Assembly: GCF_036038375.1 (NCBI RefSeq)
Contig: NZ_CP107935.1
Coordinates: forward strand, 1 to 64,000
DNA from: Streptomyces sp. NBC_00414
GTDB taxonomy: Bacteria; Actinomycetota; Actinomycetes; Streptomycetales; Streptomycetaceae
Reading direction: 5' to 3'
DNA: 64,000 bases
Numbering within the stretch: position 1 is the stretch's first letter; the number at the start of each line of letters is the position of its first letter. Of the stretch, positions 16,330 through 25,270 are shown piece by piece. The notes under the pieces are model-generated. The model saw only the letters and a program-made list of their open reading frames with translations, had not been told where the DNA came from and made no database searches. The position numbers and the translations under genes were made by a program.

Positions 16330-16533
16330 CGACGTTTCCGCCAGCGGCGAGGCCGTCACGGCGGCCGCCCACCCGGCTTCGACCGCGAGGCTTACAAGCA
16401 ACGGAACACCGTCGAACGCTGCATCAACGGCCTCAAGCAGTGGCAGGGCCTGGCCACACGAACCGACGAACTCGCCATCGCCCAACAGGCCGCGCTCCAC
16501 CGCTCCGGCATCCTCATCTGGACCCGACACTGA
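16330..16533 (+). pseudogene. IS5-family transposase C-terminal fragment
   Basis: Reads RQRRGRHGGRPPGFDREAYK, then RNTVERCINGLKQW and ends soon after AALHRSGILIW. This is the C-terminal third of IS5-family transposases with the catalytic Glu (NTVERC). The 5' part is absent. It ends 34 bases before the IS701-type element. Confidence 0.7.
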
Positions 16534-16566
16534 CCAACGAGACAGAAACCTAGGGCCTGACAGAAC

Positions 16567-17973
16567 CTAGTACTGCAACGGTGCTTGCTCTGAGTGCTGG
16601 GCAGTTTTCAGGGCCTGTGTCCACGTCGTTTGTAGTGGCTGGTGCGGGCTTGGTGTTGGCGTCGTCGGCGCCATGCCGACCAGTGCAGGATGTGGTCGAC
16701 CGGGGTGGGGCGGCGGTGGGTGAGGCGGGTGATCAGGCGTCGGATTTCGGCGAGGCTGAGGTGGATGAGCTGGGAGGATCCGTTTCTGCTTTGTCCGCGT
16801 CCAGCTGGCGGGCTCGCAGGACGGTCAGGCAGGCGTGGGCGGCCATGGCCAGGGTCATGTGGCGGTGCCAGCCGGGATAGCGGCGGACCTGGTAGTCGTC
16901 CAGGCCGCATTCCTGCTTGGCGCTCTGGAAGCATTCCTCCACCGCCCAGCGGCTGCCCGCGATGCGGATCAGTTCATCCAGCGTGGTGCCGGCCGGGCAG
17001 TAGGCGATGTAGTAGGAGATTTCCCCGGGCCGGCTGACGCTGCGGCGGGCGAGAACCCAGTGCCGGCGGTCTTCGCGGTGCCAGGGCCGCACCTCGACGC
17101 GGGCCCAGTCATAGATCCGCCGGCCATGAGCTCCCTCACCGCACGACCGGCGCTTCCACTTCTGCCGCGGCAGACCGGGAAACAGGTCATGGACGGGGTG
17201 GTCGAGTGCCCAGCGGGTGACGACGGTGTCGTGGCGGGTGGTGGCCAAGACGTGGAAGACATCCGCCTGCTCCAGCTCGAACCGCCAGCCCTTACTGAAG
17301 CCATAGGCGGCGTCCGCCGTCACCCACCGGAACGGGACCTTGTCGGCGATGGCCTTGCGGACCATCGCTTTGGCCATGGCCACCTTCGTGGCGAAGGCGA
17401 CACTGTCGTCGATGCCCGCCCGGCGGCAGCGTTCCCGGTCATCCGTCCAGGACGTGGGCAGATACAGCCGGCGGTCGATCAGCGTGCGCCCGCGGCCACT
17501 CGCATAGGCGACGAAGACCCGATCTGGGAGTTTTCCGTCCGTCCCGCGGTGCCGGAGTACTGCCTTTGCACCCCGGCCGAGCGGATGCCCTTCTTCAGGA
17601 ACCCGGTGTCGTCGACGATCAGGACGGCATCTGGGTCTGCGAGGTGTTCGACGACGTAGTCGCGTACGTCGTCCAGAACCTCGTCAGCGTCCCACTCGAT
17701 GCGGTTCAGCAGCCGGTGAAGGCGATCTGGACCGCCATGGCCGGCCTCCTCCGCCAGCGTCCAGCCGTTCTTTCGCTCCAGCGGAGCTATCAGCCCTCGC
17801 ATGTAAGCAAGCGCCGACTGACGCGGCTCCTCGCGGCTGAACCTGTGCACGAACCGCTCATGTACGGCCTCGAGTTCACCCGCCCACACCCTGACATCAG
17901 CAAGGTCCCCACCCATGACCACACCAACGACCGAACTGGCCAACAGTCACGCCAAGCACCGTTGCAGTACTAG
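16567..17973. mobile_element. complete IS701-type element with CTAG target duplication
   Basis: Perfect 17-bp inverted ends, TACTGCAACGGTGCTTG at 16571-16587 and its complement at 17953-17969, are flanked on both sides by CTAG (16567-16570 and 17970-17973), consistent with a 4-bp target duplication. Length about 1.4 kb. It contains one frameshifted transposase on the minus strand. Intact ends and target duplication suggest a fairly recent insertion. Confidence 0.85.
16733..17943 (-). pseudogene. IS701-family transposase, frameshifted
   Basis: The N-terminal frame (17943-17479) has FSREEPRQSALAYMRGLIAP and AVLIVDDTGFLKKG with the first catalytic Asp; the C-terminal frame (17383-16733) has RWVTADAAYGFSKGWR with the second Asp and RWAVEECFQSAKQECGLDDY with the Glu. 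The join VFVAYASGRG continues in the other frame after TENSQIG, so one base appears to be missing near 17518. Otherwise full length (about 400 residues). A single error in the read could also explain it. Confidence 0.8.
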
Positions 17974-17984
17974 GGCCTGGCCGA

Positions 17985-18165
17985 CGGAGAGGCAGAGGCA
18001 AGCGCTGAAGACGCAGCTGTGGCTGTCGGCCGGCGTGAGCCGCAGGCTGCGTGCGATCGCCGCCCGCACCGGCCTCGCTCCCGGGCAGGTCCTTGCCCAG
18101 CTCGCCGACCGAATCCGCATCGACGACGACGCGCCCTGGCCGTCGACGCCTTCACCCCGCACTGA
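17985..18165 (+). pseudogene. fragment of small DNA-binding-like protein
   Basis: Reads SAGVSRRLRAIAARTGLAPG, QVLAQLADRIRIDDD and then, after a frame change, ALAVDAFTPH and stop. I recognise the C-terminal half of a short Streptomyces protein with a ribbon-helix-helix-like character; the N-terminus is cut by the IS701-type insertion. Confidence 0.4.
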
Positions 18166-18184
18166 CAGGTCGTGCGCATCAGGA

Positions 18185-18227
18185 CGGTGCCCCGCACCCG
18201 CGGTCCCAGTGAGGGTGCGGGGCACCG
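18185..18227. terminator. 15-bp stem terminator
   Basis: 18185-18199 and 18213-18227 (CGGTGCCCCGCACCC and its complement) pair perfectly, 20 bases after the stop of the preceding fragment. Confidence 0.7.
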
Positions 18228-18254
18228 CCGCCAGCAGGTCGCCTGACGGCGCGC

Positions 18255-18345
18255 GGCCCGGCCGCGCTCACACGACCGGGCTCCCACGTGGCTTTTGGCC
18301 GAGCGTCCCGCCAAACCCGCCCGCTGTCGTCACCCACAACGGTGA
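18255..18345. repeat. noncoding repeat family R3, copy 1
   Basis: About 90 bases match 61515-61600 in the same orientation: CCGCGCTCACACG, CGTGGCTTT, GCCGAGCGTCC and a TCACCC-x-CA end are shared. Read on the minus strand, both copies encode a GGxGxTLGxKP-type string and sit just before minus-strand genes, so this may be a transcribed leader or terminator segment. Confidence 0.5.
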
Positions 18346-18391
18346 ACCTGGCCGGGTCGTCATCAAAATGCGTCCTTTGCCATCAAAAAGT

Positions 18392-18953
18392 TCAGGCAGC
18401 ACAGCCAATGGTGGCGACGTACTCGTACGGGCCCCACTGCGAGCCGAGGCCGACGACCTGGTCCACCCATGCCTCGTCCATTTCCTGGTCGTCACCCGCC
18501 GCCCACGCCCCGACGATGCGGTCCCAGTTGCGGACGTTCATGGTGCGGAACTCCACTGCACGCTGGCGCGGCCGGTCGACCCGGGACTGGTTGACCGGAT
18601 GGACTTCCACACGGGTGCCGCGGCCGTCGCGGTTGAGGCGGGCGAGCAGGTAGCGGGCGACGTTCTCGCGCCGCACGGTGCGGTATGCCTGCTCGATCGC
18701 GGTGAGGTTCTTGCGGAAGGGCGTGCGGGTGCCCGGCCTGCCAGGCGCGCACGGTGCGGTCGGTGACGGTCAGGCCGGCTGCTCGGGCGTGGGCGCTGCG
18801 GGTGAGGTAGTGCAGGCGCGCCTGGAGGCCTCGCCGGGCGGTGAGGGGGGTGGTGATGCAGCCGACGCGCGCGAAAGGCCGGCGGGCGACGGCTTCGTGG
18901 CCCTTGATGCCGTGGGCGCCGTACTTGCCGAACTCGATGTTCCGTTCAGGCAT
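18392..18953 (-). pseudogene. second tpg-like gene, frameshifted
   Basis: The first half (MPERNIEFGKYGAHGIKGHE, then HYLTR, TVTDRTVRAWQAG) and the second half (RRENVARYLLARLNRDGRG to YEYVATIGCAA) both match the protein at 10711-11283, but lie in different frames. An extra C at about 18732 (GTGCCCGG against GTGCCGG in the intact copy) causes the shift; about 12 bases are also missing near the HTH. No tap-like gene precedes it, so the operon partner has been lost. Confidence 0.7.
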
Positions 18954-19078
18954 GGAGTCGGGTCCTTCGGGTCGCGTGGATCTGCTTTTCCTGTGCCGGG
19001 CGCGGCTGTTGCCAGCAGGCGGGCGTTTGACCGGTCCGGGTTGCTGGTCAGCTCATGGCTGTGAAGAGGTGGAAGGCA

Positions 19079-19480
19079 TGAACACAGGTGTGGGAAGCCT
19101 TGACGACTGGCTCAGTGAGATCACCGCGCAGGCCCGCAAGGCGAGGCGGAGTCTCGGGTGTCTCCGTCAGCGTGCCGCTGAACAGCCCTCTCACTCCGCA
19201 AGATGCGCCCGAATACCTGGTCGCGGCTGCGATCGAGCATGCCGGAGCCCAGAACTGGCAGCTGGACAGCGTCAGCACGTACGGCTCCACGTACCAAGAT
19301 CGTGGGATCGGCTCCGTTTCCGATGCCTGGGCGCTCCTGTGGTTGCGGTCAACAGTGCTGGATCGCGGCTGGAACAACAGCACCGCCGACAAAGGAGGCT
19401 TCATCCAGGAGGCAACGGGTTGGAAGCCGTCCCCGAAATCGTTCGGGCAGCCGGCCTGTACACACCGGACCTGTAAATGA
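19079..19480 (+). pseudogene. hypothetical gene with frameshift
   Basis: The ATG at 19079 follows GGAAGG and starts MNTGVGSLDDWLSEITAQAR; a different frame from about 19160 continues VSVPLNSPLTPQDAPEYLVA, then HAGAQNWQLDSVSTYGSTY and GWNNSTADKGGFIQEATGW. The two pieces look like one 130-residue protein with a single indel. I do not recognise the family. Confidence 0.4.
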
Positions 19481-19538
19481 CCAGCGGGTGTCGCCCAGCT
19501 GTTGCGTCTTCCGCAACCGGACCAGGGACAGCGCAAGG

Positions 19539-19570
19539 CCGTCGTACGTCACTGCGGTGACGTACGACGG
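19539..19570. terminator. 14-bp stem hairpin
   Basis: CCGTCGTACGTCAC (19539-19552) pairs perfectly with 19557-19570 around a TGCG loop. It lies 60 bases after the preceding pseudogene. From 19571 to 19837 I see no gene. Confidence 0.7.
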
Positions 19571-19837
19571 TTACTGAAGACGTACTCCGGTAAGCGAGCC
19601 CTGCTTCGGCTGAGGCAGCACCGTCGGCGCGTACGGGTGCTCACTGGGAGAGGTGATCGGCCAGGGCGAGTCGGTCTCCTTCGGTCATGTGATCCCGGAG
19701 GATTTGGTTGATCGTCTGGAGGTTCCCCAGGGGAGACCAGACGTACGGGGCCGGGGGACAGCTGAGTCATCTCCCCTGCCACCCGACGGGTTGGGTAGCC
19801 GGGGCGGTCGGGAGCAGGCGGGTGTGTGCAGGTTGGG

Positions 19838-19993
19838 TCAGCGGTGGATAAACAGTGTTACCCCCGTCGATCCGGCAAGGGTGGCCAGGAAGGTGGCAAA
19901 GCGGATGGGAAACCGCTGGAGGGTCAGGTAGAGGGACCCAACGCGTATCTCGATGAGGGGAGCGGGGGCCAGGGGGCGAGGAAGGTGCTTCAT
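19838..19993 (-). CDS. 51-residue hydrophobic peptide
   Basis: MKHLPRPLAPAPLIEIRVGS, then YLTLQRFPIRFATFLATLAG and a short tail. AGGAG lies six bases before the ATG, one of the best ribosome sites in this region. The second half could form a short amphipathic or membrane helix with a basic N-side. No family recognised; diverges from the gene at 20202. Confidence 0.5.
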   Translation of the reverse strand: MKHLPRPLAPAPLIEIRVGSLYLTLQRFPIRFATFLATLAGSTGVTLFIHR

Positions 19994-20201
19994 GGTGTGC
20001 TCCTGTCTGCCGTCTGGACGAGTTGTTCGCAAGCTTCCGCCGCAGGGTCTCTGTCGGGAACGGAAAGACCCGGTGAGGCGGGTCTTTCCGAAGGTGTCAT
20101 GCAGGGGGCTTTTCGACTTACGTCGCGAAGTTGGACAATTAACCTTCCATGGCCTGCCGCATGACGGGGCAAGGTCGCTCAGCTCCTCAGGGGGACGACG
20201 T

Positions 20202-21335
20202 GTGGAAAGCGGCCGAGAACTGGTTTTCCACCAGCGGGCCAGCAGCGGTCCGATCCGTGACTACGCCGCCGCGCTACAAGAGGCGTGGGCTCCCGCCAGG
20301 CAGCGCGGGGCGACCCAAAAAAAACTGGCGCGCTTCAGTCACGTCGCCGAGTCGACGGTGAGCAAGTACCTGTCGGGCGAGCGCATCGCTCCGGCCGAGT
20401 TCGTTGACGCACTGCTGGCGTTCAGGGCCATCGTCACGGACGGCGCAGTGGCCGAGCGCGTCGGAGAAACCGCACCGGTACACGCCTTACGGGCCAAGGC
20501 AGAAGATGTCGGCTCCGCCAAGACACAGCTGAGGCAGGCCAAGGAGCAGATACAAGAGCTTGAGAAGCAGTTGGAAGCCGCCAAGGCTGCTATCAACGCC
20601 GATGCTGCCTATCGTGTGAAAGAGCTTCAGGAACAACTGTCACACAGCAAGAAGGAGATCGACGACCTGTCCAAACAGCTGCACAGGGTGCAGGAGGAAC
20701 TGCAGGCAGAGCGCGACCGCGGCCGCAAGGCCGCGCTGGCAAACTCCGTGGCGAGTACCGCTCTGGTGGTGAAAGGACTCGATGGCGTCACCCGTGCCGC
20801 CCGGCCCACGGAAGAGATCGACGACGAACAGAAGATGGTCAGTGAGCTGTTGGTGCTGGTAACCCAACTACAGCAACAGGCCAGCCGGCTGAGCTCCGAC
20901 GGGCCCGGGAGCCTAGTCACCCAGGAGCGGGACGCGGTTACGCCCTGGCTACGGGAACGCGACGGACTTCTCTTCCGCCACCTTCTGCCCGTGCGGATCT
21001 GCACCGTGTCGGCAACCCTGAGTGCCTGCGTCATCTTGAACGTCGACGTCGCCTCCTTCGTCGTCACCTGGCGCAGCGACGCCGGCCTGACCATCGCCCA
21101 GCTCATCGCCTACATCATCCTGGTCTTCCCTCTCACCCTGATCCTGTCAGGGCTGTTGTTCGGCTTCGGAGTGTTCCTTGCTCACGGACACAGTGACGAC
21201 TTCGGCAAGACCGCCGACAGTCTCGCTCTATGGACTGGTGGGGCGGCCCTGCTGCTGGGGATCAGCGGGCCGTTCTTCCTGCCGCCACTGACATGGGTGG
21301 GGCATGCATGGGCCGTCTACATCGGGATCCTCTGA
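20202..21335 (+). CDS. HTH / coiled-coil / membrane protein
   Basis: 377 residues from a GTG with GGGGGA seven bases upstream. Domains in order: XRE-like HTH (KLARFSHVAESTVSKYLSGE, about 35-55), a long coiled coil rich in Gln, Glu and Lys heptads (about 95-190), then after a linker three hydrophobic segments in the last 130 residues (VSATLSACVILNVDVASFVV, then LIAYIILVFPLTLILSGLLF, then LALWTGGAALLLGISGPFFL). A DNA-binding domain tied to the membrane through a coiled coil could anchor DNA or sense the envelope. The combination is seen in some Streptomyces accessory genes; function unknown. Confidence 0.65.
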   Translation: MESGRELVFHQRASSGPIRDYAAALQEAWAPARQRGATQKKLARFSHVAESTVSKYLSGERIAPAEFVDALLAFRAIVTDGAVAERVGETAPVHALRAKAEDVGSAKTQLRQAKEQIQELEKQLEAAKAAINADAAYRVKELQEQLSHSKKEIDDLSKQLHRVQEELQAERDRGRKAALANSVASTALVVKGLDGVTRAARPTEEIDDEQKMVSELLVLVTQLQQQASRLSSDGPGSLVTQERDAVTPWLRERDGLLFRHLLPVRICTVSATLSACVILNVDVASFVVTWRSDAGLTIAQLIAYIILVFPLTLILSGLLFGFGVFLAHGHSDDFGKTADSLALWTGGAALLLGISGPFFLPPLTWVGHAWAVYIGIL

Positions 21336-21707
21336 CCCGGATCCGCGTCCGTCACAGGGAGCTGCCCCCTACGTGGGCGGCTGCTATGAACTCGTCTGAT
21401 GTTCTTCTCCCACACCGGGGAGCCGAGGACTTCGCCGACCCGGACAACGCCGCCGTGGGTGCCGGGCGGGTCGGTGCGGATCTCGATGTCAGGGAAGGAC
21501 CGTCGAACCCGGAGGCCTTGATCCCCTGGGTGACGAGCCGCCATTCCTCGCTTTGAGGGGCACCGCGGCGGCCGCGATGGCGCGGCCGGCCTGGCTCAGG
21601 CCGTAGAAGGCCTGAACAGGGCGCGTGACGGCACCCACGACGGCGGCGCGGAACATCTGCTCGGTCCGCTCGGACCAGACCGCCGCCCGGCCGGGCGTGA
21701 GGAGCAT
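21317..21707 (-). pseudogene. decayed gene with two frame changes
   Basis: Reading leftwards, one frame gives TRPVQAFYGLSQAGRAIAAA, the next SEEWRLVTQGIKASGFDG and the third FPDIEIRTDPPGTHGGVVRV, then GEVLGSPVWEKNIRRV. Each piece looks coding and they join end to end, so this was one gene of unknown family. The plus-strand frame over 21721-21954 is probably chance. Confidence 0.35.
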
Positions 21708-21959
21708 CGATTTCGGCTACATGCGCGACCTGCTGCGAAGACGTCCGGCGGAACGGCGCGAGGTACGTCTCGGCACCTCGCGGGCCGAGGCCGTGATGGT
21801 CCCGCTGTTCACCACGGCAACCGCCGACGCACCGCCCGCCACGCACCCCGAGGCCGACTGCGACCCACTGCGCAACCTCGGAAAACGCCGGCAGCACCCG
21901 CCCGCCGCCCTGATGAAGGCCAAGCAGCAAAAGAAGGAGACCGCTCCGGCCTGACCTAG

Positions 21960-22160
21960 ATGTGCCACTGGCAGCGCCGCGACCGGCTCGCCCTCGCCCA
22001 CGTGAAAGCCGGCGGCACCCTCCCCGCCGGAGCGGAGCGGGCGAGCTGGCCGTCCAGGGCGAGAACCTCGGAACGTGGATCACCGCACAGCGGGCCGGGT
22101 GGGAGCGGCTGCTGCCCGCACAGCCGTACCCGCTGGAAACCCTCGGCATCGAACCACCTG
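21960..22160 (+). pseudogene. helicase-associated domain remnant
   Basis: RLALAHVKAGGTLPAG in one frame is followed in another by ELAVQGENLGTWITAQRAGW, then ERLLPAQPYPLETLGIEP. This is a typical helicase-associated repeat of the terminal helicases (LGxWITxQRxGW followed by a LxxLGI ending), broken by a frameshift. Confidence 0.6.
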
Positions 22161-22174
22161 CGGACAGGTGGTGC

Positions 22175-22849
22175 TCAGTAGGCACCGACATAGACGGGGG
22201 CCGGCTCCCTGCCTTCGCCGTCGACGCTCACCACGTAGAAGAGCCCGCCGGCCCCCGGGACCCGCACCTCCCCGTCGCGGGGGGAGGAGGCGGCAAGGAA
22301 GGACCATGCGTACGGGTCGGGGTCCCGGGCGTAGACACGGTAGCTCTGGCCCATGTCACCGGAGTGCCCGTCCCACGAGACGAGGACCCCGTTCCCGTCG
22401 CGCCGAGCCATCAACCCGCTGGGCTTCGGCGCGGTGCCCGGCACGGGCCGCGTGGCGTCGACCGCTCCGGAGACGCCGGAACGCTGCCCCGATGTGTCGA
22501 CCGCCTCGACGGTGTAGGTGACGGCCACATCCTGCGGAGCCCGCGGGTCGGTGTAGGCGGCACCGCCCACATCGTCCGGCCCGTCTTCACCGCCGCGCCC
22601 ACCGCCGTCTGGATGACGACCGCCCGCACGGGCCTGGACGCGCAGCCGCGCACGCGCGGCCGACGGCCTGCCCGACCGCGACGTCCAGAACGGATGCCAC
22701 CACAGGCGGGACGACAGCACCACCAGGCGCCGCCGGAGCTCCGCGGTCCCGGCCGTGGGGCGGGTGGCGGCGAGGGCGGCGTAGGTACGGTCCCATGCCG
22801 CTTGACGCTGGATGAGGTCGTGGAGGAAGGGGGTGCGTTCCATACCCAC
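22175..22849 (-). CDS. chimeric ORF: small conserved protein fused to FnIII-like domain
   Basis: 224 codons. Residues 1-75 (PFLHDLIQRQAAWDRTYAAL, RRRLVVLSSRLWWHPFWTSR) are closely related to the whole 78-residue protein at 39398-39634. Residues 95-224 read as a fibronectin type III-like domain from a secreted protein (VAVTYTVEAVDTSGQRSG, VSWDGHSGDMGQSYRVYARD, VRVPGAGGLFYVVSVDGEGR). The join around residues 76-94 is Gly/Arg-rich and not conserved, so this is most likely an accidental in-frame fusion. There is no signal peptide. A box like that at 39647 lies upstream. Confidence 0.6.
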   Translation of the reverse strand: MGMERTPFLHDLIQRQAAWDRTYAALAATRPTAGTAELRRRLVVLSSRLWWHPFWTSRSGRPSAARARLRVQARAGGRHPDGGGRGGEDGPDDVGGAAYTDPRAPQDVAVTYTVEAVDTSGQRSGVSGAVDATRPVPGTAPKPSGLMARRDGNGVLVSWDGHSGDMGQSYRVYARDPDPYAWSFLAASSPRDGEVRVPGAGGLFYVVSVDGEGREPAPVYVGAY

Positions 22850-22855
22850 ATGTTA

Positions 22856-22871
22856 TCGAACTCGTATTCGA
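22856..22871. promoter_or_regulatory. SOS-box-like inverted repeat, copy 1
   Basis: TCGAACTCGTATTCGA, seven bases upstream of the chimeric gene's start codon. The LexA box of actinobacteria is TCGAAC-N4-GTTCGA; this has one change (A for G at the start of the second arm). The equivalent site before the related gene at 39398-39634 has the same change but a different spacer, so the arms have been preserved. Confidence 0.5.
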
Positions 22872-22917
22872 ACATGTGAGTAGCGGGGCCTGCTCGGTCC
22901 CCTCGGAGCAGGAGCTG

Positions 22918-23920
22918 TGACTGAGCGCTTCAGTTGGCCCCTGAGCGTTGTACTTGGCCCGGCTGAGCGTGATGGTTGGCCGGACCGTTTTCTCGTCACT
23001 CCACAGCGCGGCCGATGACTTTGCGGCCCCCGGCCGGTCCAAGCTCGTGACACCCGAGGAAAGGACACCGCCATGTCGGAGCTTCTCGTCGACTTCATCA
23101 CCTCCCTCGACGGCTATGCATCGGGAGAGGGGTGGCCCGGGTTCTGGGGCCTTGAGGGCCCGGAGTACCTCGCATGGCTCGGCGGGCAGCCCGAGGCCGC
23201 CTATCTGATGGGAGCGAACACCTACCGCCTGATGTCGGGCTTCGCCGCAGGCGAGGTCCCCCATGGCCAAGACGAGTTCAGGCCTGAAGAGGAGGCGTCC
23301 GTCGACGAGCTCACGCAGGCTTCCAAGGTGGTGTTCTCCTCCTCTCTCAAGGAGCCACTGGCGTGGGCCAACTCCACGCTCGTCCGCGACGACGCTGTCG
23401 AGGCGGTCCGCGTCATGAAGTCGAGTGGCTCAGGGCTCCTCACCACGATCGGCAGCCTCAGCCTGTGCCGGTCCCTGCTACGAGCCGGACTCGTCGACCG
23501 TTTTCGGGTCGTGATGTTCCCGGTGATCACCGGGGCCACCGGCGAAGAACGCATCTACGACGGTTATCCGGACGTTGCCCTCGAGATGATCGAGCACCGC
23601 ACCTTCGACGGCCGCATCCAGCTGGTCGAGTACAAGCCCCGCGTGCTCGATCACCCGCCGCTCGGCGTCCCTGCTTGACGTTGCCCCGCCCGCCGGTCCG
23701 AACGGCCGCCAGGCCGACGCCGGCGGACAGCCAACGTCAGGGCGCCCGGCCCACCTGGCCCCGAGCCCTCGCAGATCAGCCCAGGCACGCCCTCCCAGGC
23801 CGCGGTCTGCACAAAGAACCACCTTCCGGACACGGATGCGCCGCTGGACGCTTCCCTGGGCAGAGCCTCGCGAGCTGAGCCCTCTCCATGGCCGACGGGA
23901 CCAACTGAAGCGCTCAGTCA
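22918..23920. mobile_element. 1-kb segment bounded by 20-bp perfect inverted repeats
   Basis: TGACTGAGCGCTTCAGTTGG (22918-22937) and its exact complement (23901-23920) enclose one gene, a reductase (23073-23678). Inside the left end the motif CTGAGCG-x(6-8)-TTGGCC recurs three times (22921, 22941, 22963), like the multiple end repeats of IS21-family elements. No transposase is inside and no target duplication is obvious. It looks like a non-autonomous element mobilised by an IS21-type transposase, or an IS21 element whose genes were replaced by cargo. Family assignment is inference. Confidence 0.5.
23073..23678 (+). CDS. dihydrofolate reductase / RibD-C family protein
   Basis: 201 residues. 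LLVDFITSLDGYA at the start, YLMGANTYRLM near residue 44, KVVFSSSL near 85, LLTTIGSLSLCRSLLRAGLV near 122 and a late VVMFPVITG are the conserved blocks of the RibD C-terminal/DHFR-like family, which reduces pterin- or pyrimidine-type substrates with NADPH. Length is normal. GAGGAAAGGA precedes the ATG. It is the only gene inside the inverted-repeat-bounded segment at 22918-23920. From 23679 to 23983 I see only the right end of that segment. Confidence 0.85.
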   Translation: MSELLVDFITSLDGYASGEGWPGFWGLEGPEYLAWLGGQPEAAYLMGANTYRLMSGFAAGEVPHGQDEFRPEEEASVDELTQASKVVFSSSLKEPLAWANSTLVRDDAVEAVRVMKSSGSGLLTTIGSLSLCRSLLRAGLVDRFRVVMFPVITGATGEERIYDGYPDVALEMIEHRTFDGRIQLVEYKPRVLDHPPLGVPA

Positions 23921-23983
23921 TACCAGTCCGTCGGCGGGGAACAGCCGCCCCGTGCGCGCACCAAGGCCCACTAGGGTCCGTCT

Positions 23984-24510
23984 TCAAACGGATCTTGCCC
24001 AGAGCAGGAATGACGCGAGTGTGACCGCTGCTTCGCAGGAGGTGGCGGTCTTGTCGTATCGGGTGGCGAGTCCGCGGAAGCCTTGGAGCCGGTTGAAGCA
24101 GCGTTCGACGACGTTGCGTTGACGGTAGACCTGCCGGTCGAACGATGGTGGCCGCCCGCCGCGACTGCCGCGACTGTGCCGGTGTCGCTGCTGGTCGGTC
24201 TTCTCCGGGATGGTGCATGCGAGGCCGCGTTTGCGCAGGTAGGCGCGGAACCCGCGGGAGCTGTAGGCCTTGTCTGCGATGACCTGGTCAGGCCTGCAGC
24301 GGGGGCGGCCCGGTCCGGTGCGCGGGACATGGATGCGCTCCAGAAGAGGTCGCGCGCAGATGCTGTCGTGGCGTTGCCCTGGGGTCACCAGGACGGCGAG
24401 CGGGCGCCCCTTGCCGTCGCAGGCGAGGTGGATTTTGGTGGTCGGTCCGCCTCGGGACCGGCCGAAGGCGTGATCGTCCGGTTCGTCCGGCCTGTTGATC
24501 GATCGGCAAC
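23984..24510 (-). pseudogene. IS5-family transposase, 5'-truncated
   Basis: Contains GRSRGGPTTKIHLACDGKGR, PLAVLVTPGQRHDS, VIADKAYSSRGFRAYLRKRG with the second Asp, and RNVVERCFNRLQGFRGLATR with the Glu. The N-terminal third and first catalytic Asp are missing. At about 24505 it joins the ISL3 fragment directly. Confidence 0.75.
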
Positions 24511-25029
24511 CGGGTCTCGGCATCCACCAGCAGCGTCCCGTAGACGTCCGCGTACAGCGCGAAGTCGTCCCCGCCCAGAACCCGCGGGATCGCGGCCGGC
24601 GGCAGCGGCAGGCGCATCAAGTGGAACAGCACGCTGGTCCGCGACAGCGGCACTCTCAGGATGTGTAGGAGCCGGGCCCCGCCGCAGCCGGTGAGTAGCA
24701 CCCCGGCCATCTCCACCCGCTGCTGCAGCAGCGGGCTGCGGCGCTGGTAGCGCACAGTCAGCCCCTCGACCTGCTCTGCAAACGTCCGTCTGCCGCACTC
24801 CGGGCTGTCACAGAACAACCGCCGCACCGACAGCCCGGTCATCTCCGGGCGTCCTCCGACAGCGACATCGGCCAGCGCGCGGCCATAGCGACTGTGCACC
24901 CGCGCAGAACCGCAACCGCAGTCCGGACAACACCGCCGTCAACTCGCGGATGCAGGCAGCGATGCGGACCACGCCTCCCACCACCCACACTCGTTCCACC
25001 CGCACCGCATCAAGGTGCGGAGACAGCAT
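24511..25029 (-). pseudogene. ISL3-family transposase, N-terminal fragment
   Basis: PHLDAVRVERVWVVGGVVRI in one frame, then after a frame change HSRYGRALADVAVGGR, VRRLFCDSPECGRRTFAEQV (the Cys-rich N-terminal domain of ISL3 transposases), and PRVLGGDDFALYADVYGTLL with the first catalytic Asp, ending at LVDAETRLPID. The remaining two thirds are missing, replaced by the IS5 fragment. Confidence 0.7.
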
Positions 25030-25270
25030 CCGTACGAGGTCACCACACTCGCTGACAGTACCGCTTCCTGTGACGGAGCGTCACCGGCGCACGGTGGCAC
25101 ACCCCGGGGTTACCGAAATCTTGCCAGGTCCACTTCAGCAAGTACGCCGACACCGCCTGCCGGAGTCACTGGACGAGCTGCGCGGGCCGACCCATGGTGG
25201 CGTGAAGCTGCCGCTGCACATGGCCCGGTCCGGGATCAGGGCCCCTTGCATGATCGACGTCTGTGCGGAT

